Position numbers and translations under genes: made by a program
Shown here: positions 51,694 to 60,578 of the stretch, one piece after another
Layout: every line of letters begins with the position of its first letter
How positions within the stretch are numbered: the stretch's first letter is position 1
Assembly: GCA_030424545.1 (NCBI GenBank)
Contig: JAUHWL010000005.1
Location: 124,001 to 188,000 of the forward strand
Direction: 5' to 3'
Length of the DNA: 64,000 nucleotides
DNA from: Bacteroidia bacterium
Lineage (GTDB): Bacteria; Bacteroidota; Bacteroidia; Flavobacteriales; Schleiferiaceae
The notes under the pieces: model-generated
The model's input: only the letters and a program-made list of their open reading frames with translations
Told to the model about the DNA's origin: nothing
The model's database searches: none

Positions 51694-53766
51694 CTAATCT
51701 CTTTTCACTATTCTTCTTACAACGACACCCTCTTCCATTTTTAATTTTACAAGGTAAATACCTGCTTGCAAAGTTGAAAGATTGATTTGTTCTGTTGGTG
51801 CCACTTTTGAAAACACTTTTCTGCCAGTTAAATCAAAAACCTCTACAAGCTTGACTTCTTGATTACTTTCTATTTGTACCAAACCGCTTGTTGGATTGGG
51901 ATACAGGCTGACTTTTGAGAATTTATTGTTTTCTGTAGCAAGATTGGTTACTGCAAAACATGCAGTAGTATCTATGCAAATACCATTGGTAAGAATAACT
52001 GCGTATTGGCCGTTAGAGGTTAAGACAAGGCTTTGATTAGTTTCGCCAGCTATTGGCTGCATGGTATTACAATTCAACCACTGGTATGCAACTCCGCTGG
52101 CCGCAGAAGTTAGCGTACTGTCTAATAAAGCAATGTTTTTATTAACAGTATCTGGCATCACCGTAAGTTGCACATCTACGGTTGAATCACACCCGTTTGA
52201 CCCAACCAACGTGTCTTGGTACAACCCCGAAGTAAAAGCAGTATCTACACCATTGGGCAGCACATAATAACCGCAGGCATCATCTTGTATAGTAATGCTA
52301 CCATTTGCACAAGTAGTGTAAAGACCATAGAAAATATTATCAGAGCTACTTGAGGAATTGGGTAAATAAGCTAAGTTAACATTGACACTTGGATCAGCAT
52401 CAAACCACCCTTCAAAGCTTCCTGATACAAAGATTTCATGATCACTCTGTAAATTCAAGGTTAATAAATTTCTAAAATTTGAATAGTTAGTAAAAAGTGA
52501 AAATGTTGCTAGATTATTAAAATTCCCAGCCGCATCTAGTTTTAAAAGAAAAGCGTCAGAAATATTACCCGCAAATCGGTATTGGTCTGCATTAGGACTT
52601 GGGTCAAAATCTACGGTTTGTTCAAATTGTCCCAATAAAAATGGCTCACCCAAACTGTTTATTGTTAAATCTGCTGGAAAATCCTCTCCAACTCCTCCAA
52701 AAGTCCGAGCCCATATATAGGATCCAGCCGTATCTAATTTTAATAAATACACATCGACATCACCATTGGAGGAATGCATTGATGTTTGTACAGGATCGGG
52801 GTTTAAATCACTATTGGATTTAAAGTTTCCTAGTAAATACAGTGAATTTGAATCTGTAACCCGCATGCGCCATATGCGATCTAAGCCTGAACCACCAAAC
52901 GATTTCACCCATTTATGGCTAAAACCCGTATCTGTTTTCATCACAAAAGCATCAAGGTCTCCCGCACTAAAAATGGAATCTTTTCCTGGCCCTAATTCAA
53001 AATCGCCAGACAGTTTAAATTGACCACCGATATACACATCTCCTTGCGCACTAATTTGTATTGAAAATCCACCATCATTATCTAATCCACCAGCAGTTCT
53101 AACTTTTAGAACATTTCCGGCAGTATCTAACTTGATAACAAAAACATCGGACCCTCCATTACTTGTTCTAAACTTAGTTTGGGAAGGCGAGGGATCGAAA
53201 TCTATTGTATTTTCAAAATGACCAATTAAGAACAAATTGCCGCCAGGCCCCATATCGAATCCACGAGCAAGAAAACTAGTAATGTTCCATGATTGAACCC
53301 AAACAGGATTTCCTTGGGAATCAAGTTTTGCAATAAAACTGCAATTTGATCCTCCTACTATTGCTTGAGATCCAAAATGAAATATTCCATCAAAATACCC
53401 TAGAAGATAAAAATTACCTGAATAATCTATAATAACATCTTGTATGCGGAAACGACCAGAAGAAGAAATATTATTAAACTTTTTTGCCCATATAAAATTC
53501 CCTGTATTATCTAGTTTTTGAATGTAAAGCGCAGGATTAGTAGATGAAGTTGAAGAAAGCGAATACACTCCCACGCCCGGATCAAAATCCATAGTACCCT
53601 CAAAGCTGCCTATATTATAAATGTTGCCACTACTATCTAAGCGAGTTATATCTAGGTAATCTGTGTTTTGCCCACCTAAGGCATGAAACCAAACATTGCT
53701 AAAACTTTGCGCAGATATTGTAGAAGCAAAAGCAATAAAAAGTAAAGTGAGTATGCGTGTTTTCAT
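51694..53766 (-). CDS. Large T9SS-exported protein with beta-propeller-like (SBBP) repeats
   Basis: 690 residues from ATG 53766 with a signal peptide ending STISAQ. Seven or so repeats of about 50-60 residues contain DFDP or DLNPDP and WAK.FGG motifs (MDFDPGVG, IDFDPSPSQ, SDLNPDPVQ, VDFDPSPN), like SBBP-type propeller blades. A cysteine-containing region (about 495-600) precedes a type A T9SS sorting domain (VSLYPNPTSGLVQIES ... VVRRIVKRD). Probably a cell-surface or secreted protein; its ligand is unknown. Confidence 0.85.
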   Translation of the reverse strand: MKTRILTLLFIAFASTISAQSFSNVWFHALGGQNTDYLDITRLDSSGNIYNIGSFEGTMDFDPGVGVYSLSSTSSTNPALYIQKLDNTGNFIWAKKFNNISSSGRFRIQDVIIDYSGNFYLLGYFDGIFHFGSQAIVGGSNCSFIAKLDSQGNPVWVQSWNITSFLARGFDMGPGGNLFLIGHFENTIDFDPSPSQTKFRTSNGGSDVFVIKLDTAGNVLKVRTAGGLDNDGGFSIQISAQGDVYIGGQFKLSGDFELGPGKDSIFSAGDLDAFVMKTDTGFSHKWVKSFGGSGLDRIWRMRVTDSNSLYLLGNFKSNSDLNPDPVQTSMHSSNGDVDVYLLKLDTAGSYIWARTFGGVGEDFPADLTINSLGEPFLLGQFEQTVDFDPSPNADQYRFAGNISDAFLLKLDAAGNFNNLATFSLFTNYSNFRNLLTLNLQSDHEIFVSGSFEGWFDADPSVNVNLAYLPNSSSSSDNIFYGLYTTCANGSITIQDDACGYYVLPNGVDTAFTSGLYQDTLVGSNGCDSTVDVQLTVMPDTVNKNIALLDSTLTSAASGVAYQWLNCNTMQPIAGETNQSLVLTSNGQYAVILTNGICIDTTACFAVTNLATENNKFSKVSLYPNPTSGLVQIESNQEVKLVEVFDLTGRKVFSKVAPTEQINLSTLQAGIYLVKLKMEEGVVVRRIVKRD

Positions 53767-53944
53767 TCGTTTAATATTTTTGGTCGGTTTACAATCTGTA
53801 AACTTCAAGGTAAAGCAAATGTAATTTTATGTGTTAATTTAACGCGTTGTTTCAAGAGTTTTTCCGCACTAATAAATACCCTTCCATCACTTCGTTATAC
53901 CTCCTATTTTTTGCTGTTTATTGTTTTAGTTACTTGTGTGGACA

Positions 53945-53987
53945 CGCTTTGCAAAAGCGCGCCAGCGCATATCCGCGCTATCGGGGA
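53945..53987. repeat. REP-like element, inverted relative to the two long repeats
   Basis: Read on the minus strand it begins CCCCGATAGCGCGGATATG, close to the CCCGATGGCGCGGATATAG edge of both long repeats, followed by GCGCTGGCGCGC. It ends next to the stop codon of the lipoprotein gene at 53989. The gap 53767-53988 holds nothing else recognisable. Confidence 0.6.
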
Positions 53988-53988
53988 A

Positions 53989-54414
53989 TTATGGATTTTT
54001 AAAGTTAGCGTAACCAATTATATGTACGGAACAAAGAATTTTGTTTATTTTCTTGTCATTAATCCAGATTGAAACAGGTCTCAGCCTTTTTTTTTGATCT
54101 AAATCCCAATCAGATTTTTCAATAATAACCTTAGTACCAATTTCAATATTATATTTAAAATCTTTATCAACAAACCCTACAGTATCTCCCGCCTCATTTA
54201 CTCCGATAACTAGACTTGAAAATGCAGTAATATGATGTACCTTATACGGTTTAAATAATAGTGTTTTAATGGAAAAACTACTGTCGTGAACACAATCGTA
54301 ATATATCCAATCATTTTGGCATTCTGATGCTTTTTCCCGAGCTTCAAATCTTTTAGATGTATTACAGCCAAATAATAAAATTATTAATAAAAAATTGAGC
54401 CTATTTCCTATCAT
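53989..54414 (-). CDS. Small lipoprotein, possible immunity partner of the Rhs protein
   Basis: 141 residues. Lipobox LLFGC (Cys16), one conserved-looking Cys pair further on, and a beta-rich body (IGVNEAGDTVGFVDKDFKYNIEIGTKVIIEK). I do not recognise the family. The ATG overlaps the rhs 3' end by 14 bp, the layout of toxin and immunity gene pairs; this is inference from position only. Confidence 0.65.
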   Translation of the reverse strand: MIGNRLNFLLIILLFGCNTSKRFEAREKASECQNDWIYYDCVHDSSFSIKTLLFKPYKVHHITAFSSLVIGVNEAGDTVGFVDKDFKYNIEIGTKVIIEKSDWDLDQKKRLRPVSIWINDKKINKILCSVHIIGYANFKNP

Positions 54415-56812
54415 CTTTGGAGTTTAAATTCTTATATGGTTTCTCGTTTTTAGATACAATTCCACTAACCCATTCCTTAGAAAGATCAGAAATTCTCTTG
54501 ACATACGAATCTGATTTCAGAAGCTTAATAGAATTTGGCCTAATAGCAAATTGTCTCCTATATGCATTTAATTCATCTCCTAAATCAGCATATGAACCAC
54601 CCCCTTGCCCTGCTTTTAACTCTATTTCACCTGTTAGATGTTGATAGCCATGTACTAATTCATGGGCGGCAGAAGAGGTTTTTTGCATTACGGAATACTC
54701 AATTTCTACTGTCCCGTCTTCTCGCATAGTGGTTAAGTTTTCTCCGCCAAAGTCATTTTTTTTAAAAGCGAAATTGGTTTCACTATCTCCCATTTGTTCA
54801 ATTTCACATTGCCCATCACTCATTTCAAAAGCTGCCGCTTGTGCATCATCAGCCCTCTTATTTAACTTGTTGGATTTTTCTGTTTTACCTTTCGCCAATT
54901 TTCTATTTGCACGTTTATTTAATCTATCCGCCTTGTTTTGATATGTAGTCTCTGCTCTGTTAAAAAGAGCCGACATTTCCTTGGCCATAGCTTCACTCGC
55001 CTCCTCCCATGTGTTTCCATCAGGATCAATCAACATCACGGGATTATTGGCTGTAAACACATACGGAGAGCTATTCGGGTATTTATTCGCCATTGCATCC
55101 ACACTCAGCCATGTACTGGTCATAGGGTTATAGTATCTGGCCCCATAATAGTAGAGTCCCGTTTCAGAATCTAACTCCTTGGCATTAAAGCGGTAAGGTG
55201 TGTTGTAGTTTCCGGTAGAAGCATGTTGCCCTTCTAGTACTTCGCCAAAGGCACTGTAATATAAAAATTGGTAAGGGTAGCCACCAATATCGGTCACAAA
55301 TTCAGTATTTCCCAAATAATCTGGGTGGTACCAATACACCTCATGAAATACGTTGCAATTGATGTTTAAAGTTTCTGCCCAATCTGGGTAAAATCTACAA
55401 ATACAATCATTGTATTCTCCAATAGACATGTCTTCTGGAAAAGAAGGTGGAACTTCTTCATCTAACACATCACAAGGCGCATATTCTATCAAGTTTTCTT
55501 GGTGGAGGTAATTCTGTAAACCCGCACTGGTGATACTTCCCAAAGACAAACCTGTTTCACCTATCATTCCCAAAATATCAATTAGATCTTCTAACACAAT
55601 TGTATTAGATACTGGCGTTTGATAAAATAAAGGGTTGGCATTGCTTGGCAAGTTGTTGTTATTGGCTTCGGGTTCTTCCGGGTCTTCAGGATCTCCGCCA
55701 GTTGTGGTGCTTAAGCTGTGTTGCCCCACATACAAATTACTTGCCACCCGCTTACTTCCTGTGTAGTAATGCTTGCTAATATCTAATGCATCATCATAAA
55801 ACGTACACACCATGTAGGGGTTTACATAAACAATATAAGGCAGTACTGCTGTTAATGCACCACGTGCTTCGCCATTCTGTGCTGCACTTGTAGGCACGGC
55901 CTGGCCTTTCATAATCCGGTTTCCGTTGGCATCATATACATTATGTTGAACGCCATTCTCATTGTTTACTGCACGTAACCTATCCACTTCATCCCAAATA
56001 TACTGTTGATTGTAATGTTTTGTGGTGTTGCTCACGGTTATTTCAGAAACCGCTCCTCTTGGAGTATAGGTGCCATAATCAAAAGTAGCGTTGTAACCGT
56101 TAGATCCAAGAATTTGTTCTACTTGATGTTTTTTACCCGATTTATAGGTGTAATTAAGACGATACTCAGTATCATCTGTATACCCGGTTCCGTTGGCTAG
56201 ATTTTTTTGCTCTTTTGTAAGCATACGACCATCTCTGTGGTACGTTAAATCTAACTCATATTCTTTTTGGCCATTGTTAAAGTTATGTTCAGCTTTGCGC
56301 AAGCGATGTGCATAGTCATAAAAATATTTATTCTCATAATCATCTCCTAGCGTGTTCCACGTGGTATTATATCCTTGAGAATTATTCTTGATCTCGCTTA
56401 TTTTACCATTACTAAAATATTTAAAATCTTTATCTAATATAACTGTCGCTGGCGAATTTATTCGTGTTGGTGTTGTTATAGATGAGTTTATTAAGCTTCT
56501 GTTCTTTGTGCTATAATCCAATTCTGTAACAACCTCATTGCCATATAGCATGTACTTTTGACTGCCGTAACCATCATACCCAATTTTACTCACATAATCT
56601 AGTTGGCTATTGGGGTCATTAAATTGGCTGGTAGATTCTACTTTTTCTAATTCTCCACCAATGGCATAACTATAGGCTACATGTTCTTTGTCTGGATATA
56701 CAATTTCTTGAATCCGCCCCCAAGAATCGAACGTAAAGTTGGTTACAAACTCATATTCACCCCCCCCGATGGCGCGGATATAGCTTCGCTGAGCTCGTAA
56801 ACTCGGTTGCAA
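54401..56812 (-). CDS. Rhs/YD-repeat protein, 5' truncated, with HExxH C-terminal domain
   Basis: 803 open codons. YD-type repeats run from about residue 17; the conserved Rhs core (HPDYLGNTEFVTD, PYRFNAKELDSETGLYYYGARYYNP, NPVMLIDPDGN) spans about 500-598. The variable tip (598-803) has a zinc-peptidase motif HELVH at 717-721 and ELNAYRRQ at 747, likely giving the third ligand. The first about 16 codons are REP-like DNA (from 56765), so the true 5' end with a signal peptide and more YD repeats has been lost. Whether this truncated form is expressed is uncertain. Confidence 0.85.
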   Translation of the reverse strand: MQPSLRAQRSYIRAIGGGEYEFVTNFTFDSWGRIQEIVYPDKEHVAYSYAIGGELEKVESTSQFNDPNSQLDYVSKIGYDGYGSQKYMLYGNEVVTELDYSTKNRSLINSSITTPTRINSPATVILDKDFKYFSNGKISEIKNNSQGYNTTWNTLGDDYENKYFYDYAHRLRKAEHNFNNGQKEYELDLTYHRDGRMLTKEQKNLANGTGYTDDTEYRLNYTYKSGKKHQVEQILGSNGYNATFDYGTYTPRGAVSEITVSNTTKHYNQQYIWDEVDRLRAVNNENGVQHNVYDANGNRIMKGQAVPTSAAQNGEARGALTAVLPYIVYVNPYMVCTFYDDALDISKHYYTGSKRVASNLYVGQHSLSTTTGGDPEDPEEPEANNNNLPSNANPLFYQTPVSNTIVLEDLIDILGMIGETGLSLGSITSAGLQNYLHQENLIEYAPCDVLDEEVPPSFPEDMSIGEYNDCICRFYPDWAETLNINCNVFHEVYWYHPDYLGNTEFVTDIGGYPYQFLYYSAFGEVLEGQHASTGNYNTPYRFNAKELDSETGLYYYGARYYNPMTSTWLSVDAMANKYPNSSPYVFTANNPVMLIDPDGNTWEEASEAMAKEMSALFNRAETTYQNKADRLNKRANRKLAKGKTEKSNKLNKRADDAQAAAFEMSDGQCEIEQMGDSETNFAFKKNDFGGENLTTMREDGTVEIEYSVMQKTSSAAHELVHGYQHLTGEIELKAGQGGGSYADLGDELNAYRRQFAIRPNSIKLLKSDSYVKRISDLSKEWVSGIVSKNEKPYKNLNSKDDRK

Positions 56813-57016
56813 TCCGTGCCTATTTTTTTTGCCAACTCATTTCTAATTAATAACTGTAACATCTAACATACCTATTAAACCAGCATAATCTGTTGCGCTG
56901 CTGTAAATATAATCTTCGGCTCTAAAAACTAGACCTGATTCTACAGGATTTTGATGGATGTAATTTATTTTTTCATCATCCAGTTTTGAAACGCAATTTA
57001 ATCGCTCACCAGCGAG
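56765..57016. repeat. Long direct repeat, right copy (252 bp)
   Basis: Second copy of 51395-51645. Its left edge replaces the 5' end of the rhs gene. Together the two copies bracket a 5.1-kb segment with two coding genes and the truncated rhs. Confidence 0.9.
56843..56986 (-). pseudogene. REP-associated (Y1/IS200-like) transposase, C-terminal remnant
   Basis: 47 codons with the same KLDDEKINYIHQNPVESG start as the left copy, but ending DYAGLIGMLDVTVIN, the natural RAYT-like C-terminus. N-terminal catalytic parts are absent. Confidence 0.8.
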
Positions 57017-57039
57017 TTACGTGCGGCAGCGGTTTTTTT

Positions 57040-58002
57040 CTACTCCACCAGCTTAATAATAAAGAAACCATCTTCGCCTCTGCTTTGGTACAGCGGCATA
57101 AAAATTCTACCCGGATAAGGCGCAAAAATTTTCTTTCCATTCAATCTCGCAATAAATTCTCCTTTTTCTATTTGTTGAAAATTTACATATCCTTCTTGCA
57201 TAAGAAAGATGTCCGTTGGTTTTAAGGCTTGCCGATAGACTATTTTAAAACATTGACTTGTTTCGTTACTTATTCCATTTAACAATTGGTAATGGGCATT
57301 GTAAAGTGGCACGTCATTTTTATGTAGTACACCACATTCTACCAACGTCAACCAGATTATAGCTTCGTGCTTTTTAACCGACATCAAATCAAAGTGCTGC
57401 CCCGCCTCAAAGATTAACCCGTGAAAACTCCTGGTCTCAAAATAATTTAGCAAGGTGCCCTGTATATAATCATTGGCATTAACAATTACGGGCATTGGAA
57501 ATTTATGGGCAATGTTTAGCCTATGGTCTTTTTGATCTGCAATAGCAAAGGGTATAGAAGGTGCTGATGTAGTGTGTAAGTCAATAAAATAAGGTTCAAT
57601 ACCTGAAGCTGTTTTAATAAAATCATTGATGAGGGCATCAATGTTTACCATTTCTAAAATATCAGGATTTAATTCATTGTCTTCAAATCCATCTTTATGC
57701 AGCTTTTCTAAATTGGCATCTGTCCATAACCTGTTCAAGTCAACAACAGAAAATCTTTGGTTGTTATTTAAAGCTGTTCTATTGCCAATAAAGGCCAAAA
57801 GGCTTCCGTTAATCTTTGTGTTTTCTGTTACAATATGGTTACATACGTTTCGTAATGCCAAAACTCCAGATGGCTCATTGCCATGAATGCCTGCCGAGAA
57901 AATTACTAGAGGCCCTGTTTCATTTCCGCAACAAGAAAACAATATTCTATCATGATGTTTAATGTGGTTTTTAACCTCTTGCCATATGGCCGATTTACCC
58001 AT
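57040..58002 (-). CDS. Succinylglutamate desuccinylase/aspartoacylase family zinc enzyme
   Basis: 320 residues. Zinc ligands as in M14-like aspartoacylases: GIHGNEPSG (His40, Glu43) and DLHTT (His143), and the catalytic Glu segment GLIFEAGQHFD. It would hydrolyse an N-acyl or peptide-like amide of an acidic amino acid. Its ATG shares a base with the stop of the GCS2 gene (TAATG), so the two are translationally coupled and probably act on linked substrates. Confidence 0.85.
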   Translation of the reverse strand: MGKSAIWQEVKNHIKHHDRILFSCCGNETGPLVIFSAGIHGNEPSGVLALRNVCNHIVTENTKINGSLLAFIGNRTALNNNQRFSVVDLNRLWTDANLEKLHKDGFEDNELNPDILEMVNIDALINDFIKTASGIEPYFIDLHTTSAPSIPFAIADQKDHRLNIAHKFPMPVIVNANDYIQGTLLNYFETRSFHGLIFEAGQHFDLMSVKKHEAIIWLTLVECGVLHKNDVPLYNAHYQLLNGISNETSQCFKIVYRQALKPTDIFLMQEGYVNFQQIEKGEFIARLNGKKIFAPYPGRIFMPLYQSRGEDGFFIIKLVE

Positions 58003-59894
58003 TACAAATTAAATTTTTGTGTTTTGTGGGCCACATTAACAATATCTCTTTCTGTAATCATGCCTAACAATCTAGAATCTGAAACCACGGGCAAACAACC
58101 AATATTTTTATCAATCATTAGCTGTATAGCGTCTTGCGTAGTTGTATTTGGCGAAACACAAATTACATTTTCCTCCATAATTTCCTTAATACCAAGACCA
58201 TCTTTCCAGCCTTCTCTTAGCATTTTTATAAGCCTACGCGAAGAAAGCAAACCTTTTAATTGATGTTTACTGTTTTCAACCAAAATATACCTCACATTTT
58301 TCCACACCATGAAGTTAATGGCTAAATCAACAATATCATTTTCACTTAACGTTGCGATGTCTGTTTTCATAATATGCCTTGCGGTGTAAAAATGCTTGTG
58401 TGCATCCCCCAGGTTTAGCTCTACATCTGGCCATTGATGAACGGGATTACCACGGGCACACATTTTAGCTAATTGCCTTGTAATGCTTGTTGTAGCTTCA
58501 TGTTTGTTGCTTTGGTTTAGCAATTGTGTAAAGTTTTTACGGGTCCAGGCTGCACCTGTTTGTTTACTTTTTACACGTTGCTCAATAATACCCAAATACA
58601 AATCTATATCGGCTTTGTTTATATTCATGGTTGCTAAACCTTTATGTGCCCAAGGCAAAAGTTTATTTAAGATTAGCTGGGCCACGGGCACATTTTTTCC
58701 TTCCCACTTAATGGTAGATTCTATACCATGTTGTGCTGCATTGTAGAAGTTGTGCCGAACATCTTCAAAGCTAATTTCTTGGCTTATGTTTTTGAAATTG
58801 GGCGGCATGGCCATCATAACACCAAGCCAAAATGCGGTGTTTGCCATTTCATCTATCACCGTTGGGCCAGCAGGCAAATACCGGTTTTCTATACGCAAAT
58901 GAGGTTTGCCAGTATCAGAAATTCCGTAACACGCCCGGTTCCATGAGTACACTGTGCCACTGTGCATATTAAGCGCTGGCAGTTTAGGAACGCCTCCTTG
59001 CTGTATGATTTTAATGCTGTCTTCTAATTTTTCTGGAGAAACAAGCAGATTATAATGTGCTACATTTTCTTTGTAATAGTCTGATGCAGATTCTTTTAAC
59101 CAATGTCTGCCAAATGTTACGCGGGGCTCAATTTCTCTTTTTAAGTACTTGCTATTCCGCATATCTATACTTTGCTGAAAGAGTGCAATTCTGGTTTCGC
59201 TCCAAAGCCGTTTACCCATTAAAAGCGGTGAGTTACAGGCTGCGGCCAGCACAGGGCCAGCAATAAGTTGCGCCCAATTGTATTGCTCTACAAATCTATT
59301 TTGTGGTATCTGCAAATGCACTTGAAAACTTGTATTGCAGGCTTCAAACAAAATGTTTGGGTGAGATGTGAGCAATTCATCAAGCCCTTTAATGTTTATT
59401 TCAAAATTAGATTTACGGTTACTTTTTAAAAGGCTATTGATAAGTTCATACCTGGGGTTAGGTGTCATACACTCAAATTTAAGGTAGTCCCAGTGTATTG
59501 TAGGCAATATCCCCGTTAATAAAACTTGTGTATTATGCTTTTTACCAATAGCCGATAATTTTTCTATTTTTTGATCTAGCAGTTTATGCATTCTGCTTAA
59601 GGCATCGGTTGAAAAAGCAAAGGGAGGTAAATTTATTTCTAAATTAAACCTACCTAGTTCTGTGGTTAAAAGCGGATCGTTGGCTTCGTCAATAAATTTA
59701 TCATAATTCAATGATGGCATCCAATCTGGCCCCACCAACACAACTTCTTGTTCGGCCCCTATCCGTATCGGTTCATCTTCAAATTTATTTTCGTGCAGCA
59801 ATAAATCAAATGCTTTAATATCATTTAGCAAATGCTGCGTAAAATGCTTTCTGTGTTCATCACCTTCTAATTTTACAACGTTTTGATCGCCCAT
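58002..59894 (-). CDS. GCS2-type glutamate-cysteine ligase-like protein fused to CBS domains
   Basis: 630 residues from ATG 59894 (MGDQNVV). Residues up to about 485 resemble glutamate-cysteine ligase GCS2 (GAEQEVVLVGPDW, ELGRFNLEINLPPF, SPLLMGKRLW, RIENRYLPAGPT). The C-terminal about 125 residues form a CBS pair (IMKTDIATLSENDIVDLAINFM, CVSPNTTTQDAIQLMIDKNIGCLPVV, GMITERDIVNVA), which usually binds adenosine nucleotides or SAM. The substrate may be Glu plus another amine rather than Cys. Coupled to the aspartoacylase-like gene. Confidence 0.85.
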   Translation of the reverse strand: MGDQNVVKLEGDEHRKHFTQHLLNDIKAFDLLLHENKFEDEPIRIGAEQEVVLVGPDWMPSLNYDKFIDEANDPLLTTELGRFNLEINLPPFAFSTDALSRMHKLLDQKIEKLSAIGKKHNTQVLLTGILPTIHWDYLKFECMTPNPRYELINSLLKSNRKSNFEINIKGLDELLTSHPNILFEACNTSFQVHLQIPQNRFVEQYNWAQLIAGPVLAAACNSPLLMGKRLWSETRIALFQQSIDMRNSKYLKREIEPRVTFGRHWLKESASDYYKENVAHYNLLVSPEKLEDSIKIIQQGGVPKLPALNMHSGTVYSWNRACYGISDTGKPHLRIENRYLPAGPTVIDEMANTAFWLGVMMAMPPNFKNISQEISFEDVRHNFYNAAQHGIESTIKWEGKNVPVAQLILNKLLPWAHKGLATMNINKADIDLYLGIIEQRVKSKQTGAAWTRKNFTQLLNQSNKHEATTSITRQLAKMCARGNPVHQWPDVELNLGDAHKHFYTARHIMKTDIATLSENDIVDLAINFMVWKNVRYILVENSKHQLKGLLSSRRLIKMLREGWKDGLGIKEIMEENVICVSPNTTTQDAIQLMIDKNIGCLPVVSDSRLLGMITERDIVNVAHKTQKFNL

Positions 59895-60119
59895 TGGTAT
59901 TGGTTTTATAGTACCGAATGTAAAAACAAGTACCATTGTAAATAAGGAGATTTGTCACCTCTGGCACCCGGATGCATTGTCTGATTCATATCACTTTTGC
60001 ACCTTACATTTCTAAAATTGTCTTATCCTTCCAAATCTATTTAAATTAGATTAAGTTTAGAATTATCTTCGGAGCAATAAAAATGTATTGTTTAAAAAAG
60101 ACCTTTAACAATAATTGTC

Positions 60120-60575
60120 ATGATAAAACACTCACTTTTACTTTCTGCCATATTACTATTTGCAGGGTGTAGCACTTCAAAAAAAATGAAAGCACAGGAG
60201 AACGATTCTACTATTAAAACAAACATCACGCAGTTTGTGGTTGGTCAAGGTGGTGGCTTTACAGGTCAGTATGATTTTTACTTGGTAAAAAAATCTGGCG
60301 AAGTATTTTTAACAGATGACTCTTTCCAAGAAATTTCTGCTTACACCACGTTAGACGAGAAGAAAACCAGTATGCTTTTTGCCATGCTTGAAGAGTTGCA
60401 CATTAACATGTCTGACCAAAACCCACCCGGAAACATGAATTTTTCTTTGGTTGTTTTTGAAGAAGAAAACAGATATACACTTTCTTGGGCAGACCAGAAT
60501 AAACCAAAAAAAAACATACTCACGTTTTATGAGTATGCTTTTTCTGAAATAAAGAATAATTACAACCCCGAATAA
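60120..60575 (+). CDS. Small lipoprotein of unknown function
   Basis: 151 residues. Lipobox LFAGC (Cys17). The mature part contains QFVVGQGGGFTGQYDFYLVKKSGEVFL and is rich in Asp, Glu and Lys. I do not recognise the family. The 225-bp gap upstream (59895-60119) shows no other feature. Its stop is 3 bp from the convergent M4 peptidase stop. Confidence 0.65.
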   Translation: MIKHSLLLSAILLFAGCSTSKKMKAQENDSTIKTNITQFVVGQGGGFTGQYDFYLVKKSGEVFLTDDSFQEISAYTTLDEKKTSMLFAMLEELHINMSDQNPPGNMNFSLVVFEEENRYTLSWADQNKPKKNILTFYEYAFSEIKNNYNPE

Positions 60576-60578
60576 CGG

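Noticed and set aside
54401-57016. Intact IS200/IS605 insertion sequence
   Set aside because: Only the last 40-47 codons of the transposase remain at each repeat, with no HUH or catalytic Tyr region.
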